DNA of 64,000 nucleotides from Lepidodermella squamata (taxonomy: Eukaryota > Gastrotricha), in NCBI GenBank assembly GCA_047495785.1, contig JBLDXI010000056.1, positions 124,001-188,000 on the forward strand, read 5' to 3'. Below the pieces are notes generated by a model, which saw nothing but the letters and a program-made list of their open reading frames with translations, was not told where the DNA came from and did not search any database. Positions 1-12,778 of this stretch are shown here, piece by piece. Both the position numbers and the translations under genes were made by a program. How positions within the stretch are numbered: position 1 is the stretch's first letter; every line of letters starts with the position of its first letter.

Positions 1-818
1 CTAGTAATGATTTAAAAGCTGACCAAACAATGTCAAATGTCTTTTACGCAATTTTATACCTATCGATATACGCAATTCTGTCGTGTATTAAACAAAGCTT
101 GATTAATTATTAACACAGTTTGATCGGTTTATTGCTCGGGGAATTCGATTGATCACAAAATTTAGCGGGGCTTATTTAAAGCAACAACCATGTTAACATC
201 GCAAAAATTCAACTGAAGAAATACGTTTTGTTCCAAATTTTTCCATGTAGATTTTTTAATGCTATAATATTTCCTAATTTCAGGAATTTCTTGATAAAAA
301 CTTATTCATATTCTGTGGAAATTAAGATTGAAGATCCCTTAGTTGGTATTAATTTTTTACTCTTAAATACATTAACATGGGCGATTTGTATTTCAAAAAT
401 CTATGACGTGGGCGATTTAAAATTATTTCTGGGTCTTAAGAAGCCAAAAGTAAATGTTGGTTTTAATTTTGGGCCCTAATTTTAGCGTTGCAAAATTTTG
501 ACTATTTCATTTGCCTAGAATATTAATTGTGATTAATTGTGAAATAAGAATGATTTCCATATAATTTTTCGCGATTTTAGCGTAAGGTGTGAGAGCAGTG
601 TTATAAACCATTTTTTAGTAATTTTGGGTTATTCGCCAAGCTTAGAAATTCGATCCCGTCAAACGACACTCCGTTAATTTGTTAGCCCATATTTTGCTCA
701 AATTGTCAATTTTTCCTTAAACAAGTTTAACGACCGGTTTGGATTTTTTCACATGTTTAATTCGGATTTTTATAAAAACTTAATTTTTAATTTTAGTCAT
801 ATTTTATCTTGATAAATA
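1..818. other. AT-rich upstream region of the Rpt2 gene
   Basis: No convincing coding sequence was seen on either strand; short open frames here have no recognisable features. It probably holds the Rpt2 promoter and 5'UTR. No clear TATA box was seen. Confidence 0.5.
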
Positions 819-5241
<4,423 letters not shown>

Positions 5242-6083
5242 AAGACGGCGAATTCCGACGCGCGAATGAATAGCTCAAAAGCTGTTATTATTCCGGATTT
5301 CGAACATTTATTACTATTGTACTACTATGCGTTCTTTATCTCTCTTTAACAGCCACCACGTAGCTCTAAAAAATACAACTTGTGTTATGACAATTTAGAC
5401 GTTGTGCGATGTGCTGAAACATGCGTGTCGGCTTCGATTTTCTCATTGAAAATGGGAAGTAAAAACAAATGATGGTTCGACAGAAAAATTTGATCACAGA
5501 TTTCACAAGAAATAAAGCGGAACTCTAAAACAAAATTGTTTCTTTCAATTTTTAGATTTATTTAACTTAATATATTTACTGTGACTCCATGGATTATCGA
5601 ACGATAATGGATCCAGACTAACTTGGTATTATATTACTTAATTATATTATAAGTGGTATTATATCATGTAATTGGTATTATAAGTAAACTTTCCCGACGT
5701 GTTTGGACTTACGGAAATATCTTATTTTCGGACTTTTTTCTGAAGAAAACTAACTTTCGTAGCGGTTTAACGGACAGGCGAAAGTTTCAGTAATTATCAG
5801 TAAATTCGATCGCTCGCGGCAGTGGTTTTTTTATGAAAATTTCCTAAAATTTCGCGAAAGCCGCTTGGTATAAGAAACTAAGAAGATAGAAATATAGCAA
5901 AGTCAAAATATCAAGAGGTCGCGATTGACTTTTTGCCGTTTCATTTATTTCATCATTCCACGAATGCTCCACTACTCCTATTGGGACCGTCGTTTTGTTG
6001 CTTAGCGTAATTTTCGACTAATTCAATGAATCGAAGAGTCTCGGTTCAGCGTTCCGGCCTCTGATGTCTGATCGCTGTGCTAC
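5242..6083. other. Rpt2 3' flank and intergenic AT-rich DNA
   Basis: Contains the Rpt2 3'UTR; an AATAAA lies just after the stop at about 5512. No other gene was seen. A stretch near 5950-5990 resembles the 3' flank of the intact peptide gene near 6800, so the duplicated unit seems to reach here. Confidence 0.5.
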
Positions 6084-6210
6084 TCAAGTTTTCATTGCAA
6101 CCTTTGTGCCGGCATTGGGCACTTTTTTACTGACCTTCACCGATATTCCGCCAGTTAGATCACCATTTGTGCCAGTCCGTTAGCAATATGACAACCAACA
6201 CTTTGTTCAT
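6084..6210 (-). pseudogene. Broken copy of the secreted cationic peptide gene
   Basis: ATG at 6210 begins an 11-codon leader (MNKVLVVILLT) nearly identical to the leader exon of the three intact genes downstream. The splice donor that follows is destroyed: the GT of the other copies reads GA, and translation runs into a stop five codons later. Further on, another frame keeps a short Lys-rich stretch (VKVSKKVPNAGTK) ending at a TGA at 6084-6086. The acidic EEEE propiece and the KPKEAER motif are missing. This is a decayed paralogue; no function is expected. Confidence 0.6.
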
Positions 6211-6650
6211 TGCGAGAGAAAATGATGAATTCGAGCCAAAATGCTATTTGAAATGTTCAATCGTTGTGTTTAGGATCCTAGTTTTTAGTCGAGTGCAACT
6301 GTACAAACAGCATTTATCTCGTAAAATGAATACATAGAAAAAATTGTAGGTGCTAATTTGGAGAGTTTCTTTTGAAGAAAATGGAAGGAGTAGGGCTATT
6401 TAATGACTAATAGAAAAATCACATCTCGGTGGTTCATCCCGCATTTATGAGTTTTCACGTTTTAATTAGTATAATTTTTATCAAATTTATTTTTCGGGTA
6501 CTATCTTTTCCGAACTTCTCTGTGCAGATGTGAGCTTTGGACCAGGCCGCTGCGTTTGCTTCTTACATTCCGTAGTCGCGCCGAAGTTTCATCGCGCTTC
6601 CATTGAAAAACGGTTGAATAAATCGCTAAGCCATCGTCCCTGATCGAAGA

Positions 6651-6676
6651 ATTCATATTCATATTCATATTGATAT
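6651..6676. repeat. (TTCATA)n microsatellite
   Basis: A short run of ATTCATATTCATATTCATATT. The same unit ends the retroelement tail near 57520-57540, so it may mark the end of another insertion. No coding remnant was recognised beside it. Confidence 0.6.
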
Positions 6677-6883
6677 ATTCCTTCTTATATCGTTAACACC
6701 ATAAGTTCCTCTGGTAAATGGCGAAGCCGCAAAATTTTTCATAAAAGACAGTAATAAGCTAAGCTTGAGTTCTTATTCGGCGTTTTTACTTTCCTCATTC
6801 CATCATTCCAAGCATGTTTTACTACTTCAATCACTCTCAATGCATCACTCTCACATGTGAACCAGTCATTTGCCGGAAGTTAC

Positions 6884-7271
6884 TTAGAGTGTGGCTGCTG
6901 CTATGGCCGGCGCGTTAGCTATGACATTCTTGGCAACCTTCTTGCCAACTTTATTTATCTTACTGCCGACTTTCTTGATGGAGCGCTCTGCCTCTTTGGG
7001 TTTTTGTTGAGGTACCTTGGCTGCGGCATTCTTTGCTTGCGAGGCTTGGAAGAGCAAGCTGGCCATCCCATGGGGACCTGACGCATCAACTCTGTTAGGG
7101 GATAGTGTCGGATGGAAGTTACGCATGTCGCGAAGGCTGCGAGCTGCCTCCTCCTCCTCAGCATACACAGCTACTACAGCCTGTTAGAGCAAAAAACATG
7201 AGAAATTCAATTTTATGAGTGTTGGGCTTGAGGCAAACCGCTAGCAAGATGACAATCAGCAATTTGTTCAT
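6884..7271 (-). CDS. Secreted cationic peptide precursor with cecropin-like tail (109 aa)
   Basis: Two exons on the minus strand: 7239-7271 (MNKLLIVILLA, phase 0 donor GTTTGC) and 6884-7180 (acceptor CTCTAACAG). Together they give a signal peptide with likely cleavage after AVVAVYA, an acidic start EEEEAARS, a linker, the motif QQKPKEAERS, then a lysine-rich amphipathic segment (IKKVGSKINKVGKKVAKNVI) and a hydrophobic Ala-rich end after a proline. Basic helix, Gly/Ala-Pro hinge and hydrophobic helix is the layout of cecropin-class antimicrobial peptides. The likeness is one of pattern and I cannot confirm homology. There are no cysteines. Leader, promoter and motif are shared with the two genes downstream. 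Function is inferred: release of a cationic peptide, perhaps by cleavage near the KPKEAER arginine. It could instead be a structural or anhydrobiosis-type protein. Confidence 0.72.
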
Positions 7272-7353
7272 TGCGGGAAAAGAAAAGTCGAGTCAAACTG
7301 AAATGATAATTATCAGAATATCAGAAAATGAAATTTTACGGCGATTGCATGGT

Positions 7354-7360
7354 TTTTATA
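7354..7360 (-). promoter_or_regulatory. TATA box of the 109-aa peptide gene
   Basis: TATAAAA on the minus strand in the context GCTATAAAAA, 83 bp before the ATG at 7271. The same box lies at nearly the same distance before the two other intact copies, which supports it as the real promoter element. Confidence 0.65.
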
Positions 7361-7724
7361 GCATCCTAAGTGGTTGTAGAACATCTGTTCAAATTTTGTT
7401 CAAGCCAAATTTTCTTCTTTCTCTTTTGTCTTGTACGTGAAAGAAAAAGAAGAAAGTTGGCGGCTCTGTCAGTTTGATAGTTACGTGCTAGATTGTTCAG
7501 CTGGAGTATTTGGCTTTCTGACAAAGTATTACATCTCGAGCTAAGCCCTTACGATTATAATTTTTGATAATTAACATTGCGAGAAATTGAGGAAATCGAA
7601 AATACGCAATGAAGCGACCATGAAATAATGTAATGGTAAAGGCAAAGCCCAGGCTTGTACGAGGGTGGCCTTTCCACTTACTCGGCGAAGCCTACAAACT
7701 CCGTTGTAGCAAGTGGTCGAGGGG

Positions 7725-8505
7725 TCCAATCACCGTAAATCAAGCTGACAGGAAGACGTGTCTCTGACCACGGAGCCGCGGGCACAATCTTCGAGTTCGT
7801 ACCTGCTGGTAATTCACCCGAGACCGCGGTTCACGCTCTCCCGTTGTAGGACGCCATTCACCGGCATGAAAATATAGCTACTCAGTACGCAGCCTGGGGA
7901 CCATGGTTCGACCAGCAATCATGGAAGTAGTTGACTCGTGAGCCTTTATTTATTTATTTATTTATTTATTTATTCGTTATCGCAAGTGCACTTGTCATGC
8001 GTATGCAATTAGCCAGACAGGCGCCTCACTGAGGCCTCACTGAGGCGCCTCACTGAGATATTTCTCTAGGTTACAGTCAACATTAAGATATTGTTTAAAA
8101 ACATTTAAAGAGGCAGAAACGACGTCAGCAGGTAGTTTGTTCCAATAATTAATTGTTCTTCTGTTAAAAAAATATTATTTTGCAATCGCGTTTACACTTA
8201 GAAGGTCTTAGCCGGTGTTTGCTAGCGTAATTTGATTTAGAAAACTCATAGAAGTCGTCAAAAGTGACATCATAGAAGTGGTGATATAGCGTATAAGTTA
8301 ATTTCAAATCATTTTTAAAGCGACGCTTTTCCAAGGAGTCCATTCCACTACGTTTCAATAAACAGTCATACGTAATATGGGAGTAGCGAGGTATATTAAA
8401 GGCTCTTTTGAGAAAATTAAATTGTAATTTTCTCAAAAGAGCTGTGATGAAGAGCTTGTGATGATGTCTGATGATTGTGACGCATAAATAAAGAGTGCGA
8501 GAGTA
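7725..8505 (-). mobile_element. Insertion ending in a 5'-truncated non-LTR retrotransposon, with an unclassified 5' part
   Basis: The sequences around this block (about 7660-7725 and 8506 onward) align with contiguous sequence at 9750-9800, so the block is inserted DNA absent from the sister copy. From 8505 down to 8037 the minus strand encodes the typical C-terminal end of a LINE polyprotein: SRTLYLCVTI..., then NRRTINYWNKLPADVVSAS and VFKQYLN. It is broken by a one-base frameshift in a T run near 8163. It ends in a (TAAA)n tail at 7945-7974. The part at 7725-7944 includes a GGTTCGACC box-B-like sequence resembling a stretch near 58155, possibly SINE material. No open transposase or complete RT remains. 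Confidence 0.7.
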
Positions 8506-8886
8506 GCTACCATAAGACTGTTTGAAGCCCGTGGCGAGCTCGCACGCTTGCTTACTTGACGTACTTCCCGATGGCAGCGCCTCGAGTGTTTTGGTCATGC
8601 TGTAGTCTTCGGCAGCAATGTGGCGGTCGGTGCTCGAAACTTTGGGGCTATGACAGCCTACAACTTGAGCTGACAGCTATAAACTTTGGGCGCTCTATTC
8701 GTCTGTCAGGGTTACAAAGATTCCTTGGCCCGGGAAACCGTTCGCTCAGCCCTTACTATCCCTGCTGCAATAAGTCAAGCGGGCTATTCGTTTGCCTTGA
8801 TTCACCCCGATCACAATCGCACCAGAACTTCATCGGCGGGCAGGTCTAGAACGGCACGGATATCTTTGTTTTGGCTTTGCGCGTGT

Positions 8887-9317
8887 TTAATCGATTTTCT
8901 CTGTTGCCTTCAGTCTTTTTATTCGACCATCGACCAGAGACGAGGTTATATCAGCAGCCTTTTTGACATGTTTCTTCTCATGTTTCTTGGTAATGGCACG
9001 CTCGGCCTCTTTCGGTTTCTGTTGAGGTACCCTGTCGCCGGTCTTCACTGTCTTCTTAGTTGTTTGACCAGATTTAACGTTAGGCTTGGTTGCGGAATGC
9101 CCTCCTTTTGTCGTTCCTCGTGCCTTGTTAGGCCGAGGAGCCTTGCTACCGGATTGTATGTGATGGGCGTTTTGCTTGTCATGAACGTTACGAGCTCCCT
9201 CCTCCTCTGCATATACAGCTACAACAGCCTGTTATAACGAGAAAGGTTGAAATGCCATTTAGAAGTGTTGGGTTACAGACAAACCGCTAACAAGAAGACA
9301 ATCAGCAATTTGTTCAT
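8887..9317 (-). CDS. Secreted cationic peptide precursor (124 aa)
   Basis: Two minus-strand exons: 9285-9317 (MNKLLIVFLLA) and 8887-9228. The second exon has no internal Met, so it is easily missed. It reads AVVAVYAEEEGARN at the signal-peptide junction, then a His/Lys/Thr-rich linker with HHIQSGSKAPRP, then DRVPQQKPKEAERAITKKHE. The Lys-rich C-terminus ends RIKRLKATEKID before a TAA at 8887-8889. Leader, splice phase, promoter and KPKEAER motif are those of its neighbours; the tail is diverged, longer and without the hydrophobic Ala-rich end of the 109-aa gene. It is strongly basic and cysteine-free. Likely a secreted host-defence or structural peptide precursor. Exact function is not recognised. 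Confidence 0.68.
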
Positions 9318-9400
9318 TGCGGGAGAGAAAATTCGAGTCGAACTGAGATGTTATTTTGCGGAATATCAGAAAATTGAATTGTTATACGGCGATTGAATTG

Positions 9401-9463
9401 TTTTATAGCATCCTAACCGGCGGACACCTGTACAAATTTCATTCACGCCAAGTTCACGTGAAA
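9401..9463 (-). promoter_or_regulatory. Promoter of the 124-aa peptide gene: TATA box plus conserved CACGTG block
   Basis: TATAAAA at 9401-9407 on the minus strand lies 84 bp before the ATG. Upstream of it, 9425-9463 is a 39-bp block differing at only two bases from 11349-11387 before the 267-aa gene, and including the palindrome CACGTG (9455-9460). Such conservation in otherwise diverged flanks suggests a shared control element. Confidence 0.6.
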
Positions 9464-10379
9464 GGATAGGGAGAAAGTTGGCGGCTTATTGATCTAGTTT
9501 TTCGTTTGGAATTACTGTTGTCATGCCCCGTCAGCTCGATAGCTAGGTGCTAGATGGCTCAGCTGGTGTAGTTGGCTTTCTAAAATTTCTAAACTTCTTA
9601 TTTGAATGTCTGACAAATTATTAGCTCTCGAAATAATATCTAAATGATTAGAATTTGCGAGAATTAACAAAAGCAAATCTAAAATAAATCACTTGATAAA
9701 TTGATCATGAACAATTGTCATGGAATGGCAGGGTCGAGCTAGTTTTAGTGCCTTTCCACTTCATCGTTGAAGCCTACAAGCGCCCTCGTAGCAAGTCAGT
9801 TACCTCAAGACTGTTTGGAGCCCGTGGCTCGCTCGCTTCCGATGGCAGCGCCTCGAGTGTTGTGGTCATACTGCTGTTCTCTGCAGCAAGGCGGCGGTCC
9901 TGGCTCTTAACTTTGAGGAAATGACAGTTAGGCCCTCTGTTCGTCTGTCATGGTTACAACCCAAAGCAAAGATTCGGTGGTCTGCTGCAACAAGTCAAGT
10001 GGACAAGTCATTTGCCCTGCGGATTCACCCATCGCAATCGCACTAGAACTTCATCGGCGGGCAAGTCAAAACTGACGTCTAGAATATCTCTGTTTGGGTT
10101 TGCGCGTGTTGAATCCATTTGCAACCATTTTCTCTGTTAGCATCAGTCTTCTTTTAATATTGTCGGAAAAATGCTTTGTTCAATGATCGAATTCGGCATC
10201 AAAATCTCAAGACATGTCGAAAATTACGCCAATTTTGATTATATTGATTATACTTTTACTTGTAAACAGTTGAAATCCCAATAAGCTGCATTGACGACTT
10301 CACAATGTTTAATCAGTAGCCATCTCATTCTAAAAATTATTGACTCTTCAAACAACAAAACAGCATATCCACGTGTTGA

Positions 10380-11240
10380 TCATGCACCAATTTTCTCTTT
10401 AATTGTGGCTACGCCGGCCTTGACCTTATCGCTGGCGTTTTTAGCCTTTTTGTAAACATCTTTCACCTTGTCGACACCTTTCTTGACTTCAGCGGCGACT
10501 TTTTTCACCTTATCCGTTTCCTTTTTGATTTTCTTATTGGCGTCTAGTAGTTTGTGGACGATCTTCGTGGATCCGTTAGATGTGCGTGTGCGTTCCGATT
10601 CGACCGGTTCTTCGCCAGAGCGTTCGGCTTCTTTGGGTTTCGCAGGGATTTTCGCGACAGTCTTCTCCGCTCCGGAGGCCTTCACCTTCTCCGCGGCCTT
10701 TTTGACAAGATCCTGTGCGGCTCCTGCAACTCCTGAGGCTTTCACCTTCTCGGCAGCCTTTTTGACCATGTCTCCTGCGGCTTGCGCGGCTCCTGAGGTT
10801 TTCACCTTCTCGGCAACCTTTTTGGCAGTTTTCTTTGCTTTGTCGTAGTATTTCTTAACATCAATGTTGAAAATGCCAAAACCCCGCCGACTGGCCTCTT
10901 TGGGTTTCTCCGCAGTTTTCACGCCAGTACTGGGCTTTTTGCTGCTGGCCTTCGCCGCCTTGGTTGTTGTTGGGCCCGCTTTGTTGGTAGGCTTGGTTGC
11001 GACATTCGCTTGTTTAGTCGTTCTGTGGGCCGAGTTGCCCGGCCTATATGGACTAGGAGCCTTGCCACCGGATCGTATGTGATGGGCGGTTTGCTTGTCA
11101 CGAACGATGCGAGCTGCCTCCTCCTCCTCAGCGTATACAGCTACAACAGCCTGTTAGAAGAAGAAACATGAGAAATGCCATGTATGAGTGTTGTGCTATA
11201 GGCAAACCGCTAGCAAGACGACAATCAGCAATTTGTTCAT
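10380..11240 (-). CDS. Secreted lysine/alanine-rich repeat precursor (267 aa)
   Basis: Two minus-strand exons: 11208-11240 (MNKLLIVVLLA) and 10380-11150, joined in phase 0. Leader and EEEEAAR propiece are as in the smaller relatives. A Thr/Lys/Pro-rich spacer follows, then EKPKEASRRGFGIFN and three 20-residue repeats of the type AEKVKASGVAGAAQDLVKKA. Next come a second KPKEAERSGEEPVES motif and a long Lys-rich helical segment ending AGVATIKEKIGA. The two KPKEA motifs precede separate basic segments, so one precursor may yield two or more peptides; that is inference. The helical Lys/Ala repeats also recall LEA-type proteins, but the signal peptide and context argue for a secreted product. No cysteines, no known domain. 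Confidence 0.72.
10674..10832. repeat. 60-bp tandem coding repeat in the 267-aa peptide gene
   Basis: About 2.7 copies of a 60-bp unit containing TTTCACCTTCTCGGCAGCCTT, at 10674-10734, 10735-10794 and 10795-10832. They encode the 20-residue AEKVKxSG...VKKA repeats. The period is a multiple of three, so copy number can change without breaking the frame. Confidence 0.8.
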
Positions 11241-11324
11241 TGCGGTAGAGAAAAAGTCTAGTCGAACCGAGATGATGTTTTTGCAGTAGAGCAGAAAGTG
11301 AAATTTCTCGGCGATTCGCCCGTC

Positions 11325-11387
11325 TTTTATAGCCTGCTAATCGGCAGTCACCTGTGCAAATTTCACTCACGCCAAGTTCACGTGAAA
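11325..11387 (-). promoter_or_regulatory. Promoter of the 267-aa peptide gene: TATA box plus CACGTG block
   Basis: TATAAAA at 11325-11331 on the minus strand is 85 bp before the ATG at 11240. The block 11349-11387 matches 9425-9463 at 37 of 39 positions and contains CACGTG at 11379-11384. Confidence 0.6.
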
Positions 11388-11905
11388 AGAAGGGGTGAAA
11401 ATTAGCGGCGTAGTGTAGTAGTTTCCTGCTAGGGAGTTGCTGCCGGCATATCGCGTCAGCGCGACGGGCTAGGTGCAAAATTGCTCAGCTGGTGAGTTTT
11501 TAGCTAGACAAAAGTAAATAATACGTGATGCGCCCACCTAGTTTTTAAAATTTGGCAGACCGACAATTTTTTTGAAAGAAAATAATATTCCCAAATGACT
11601 TGAGTTTGACAATTATTTTCTTAATAGGGTGTTAGAGAAGTAAGGTAACCTGAGCGAAGTTTCAAAGAATCACCCAAACTAAAGATAATGGTTTCATCCA
11701 GCCACTTCGCATCTAAGCGTGTTATTTCTGTCTGCGATTTTTAAGAAGGAACAAGGCGAAGCTTTCGCTCGAGTTGTAAAATTCGCGATGCGGAAATTAC
11801 CACTGTCGGCCTGCGGCAGTTGACGGGCAACTCCCCGTTTTTTAATGGCACTCGCATATCCTCCTTGACGGGCAGTCTAGACGTGCGAACGTTTCGATGA
11901 CAACG

Positions 11906-11915
11906 GGGAGTTTCC
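11906..11915 (+). promoter_or_regulatory. Candidate kappa-B-type site upstream of the peptide gene
   Basis: GGGAGTTTCC fits the Rel/NF-kappaB consensus GGGRNWYYCC and lies about 670 bp upstream of the 267-aa peptide ATG. Rel factors drive antimicrobial peptide genes in many animals. A single 10-bp match in long intergenic DNA may well be chance. Confidence 0.25.
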
Positions 11916-12103
11916 CGTCAAAATGAAACCGTCCTCCAGTTCTTCTTGAATTTTCGAATTTACCCATTTGTAAGGAACTGTGTAATATTTGGTATTCGTA
12001 GCAAAGTCAGCTCAATTTCTTTGAACAATTATTAGTCACTCTGCCTTCATTGTCTTCAACCACGGGCAGACCGTCATTACAGCAAATTCCCAAAACAGCA
12101 AAC

Positions 12104-12223
12104 GCGACAAAACAGCAGAGACAAGATGCATCTTTAACATGATAAATGTTGCTATTTTGTCGCTAAATAAAAATTTTGCCGTTTTGTCGTATTTGCTGTT
12201 TCGCGAAGTTGCTGTTTTGTCGC
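12104..12223. repeat. Short inverted repeat (MITE-like)
   Basis: GCGACAAAACAGCA at 12104-12117 is the exact complement of 12210-12223. Further variants of the TTTGTCG/CAGCAAA motif lie in between. It looks like a small fold-back element in the otherwise empty interval 11510-12778, in which no gene was seen. Confidence 0.5.
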
Positions 12224-12778
12224 CGTACCCAACCAGGGCGTTGCTTAGATACTTATTGGAGTTTCCTTTGTTTCTACTCATTTCTTCCGTCTTAAATTGT
12301 CGAATACCAACTTGATTAATAATTTCATATCGTGTTTAGGCAGGCTCAATATTTAATCCTATAAAGATGACTTGGTCCTCGCCTCCTTTTCGATATTTTC
12401 CTCCCAATTTTCGTTGACTCTCTTAATGCGAAAGCGAACATTAGCTACCTAATGGACTAGTAATTCTGTTTTATTTCTAATATCTTCCAACCTTGTGTCA
12501 GGGCGTTTTTCAGATTTTGCAATTTTTTTACCTCTTTTATACTAATTCCCTTGGTTTTCGTGATATTTGTGATTGCGACGAGAGGACCTCTGAAATGCAA
12601 ATTTGCTTTTCATTTTGTGTGTAGGCGGGCACATTTTTACTCCTAAATTTGATGACTTGGTCCTCGCCTAGTTTTCGGTTTTTCAAACTCTTCGGTATGT
12701 TCACTGGTCGATTTCCTTGAATTTTAACACTGCGTTGCCTCTCTAAGGTGTGAACATAACATTAGCCTGAGCTGTTTC

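Larger units (their letters stand above)
8506..10165. repeat. Segmental duplication: 8506-8940 matches 9795-10165
   Basis: Both copies share, in order, GACTGTTTG-AGCCCGTGGC, GATGGCAGCGCCTCGAGTGTT, GTTCGTCTGTCA-GGTTACAA, a CTGCTGCAA-AAGTCAAG block, AGAACTTCATCGGCGGGCA, and GTTTGCGCGTGTT followed by the 3' end of the 124-aa peptide gene. They differ by small indels. The second copy carries only the 3' flank and an eroded end of the coding sequence. The peptide genes thus spread by local tandem duplication. Confidence 0.75.

Noticed and set aside
228-479. 83-codon plus-strand frame upstream of Rpt2
   Set aside because: AT-rich low-complexity translation with no domain or conserved motif.
7900-7935. 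tRNA gene at GGTTCGACC
   Set aside because: No cloverleaf can be drawn; a similar stretch recurs near 58155, so it is more likely a repeat remnant.
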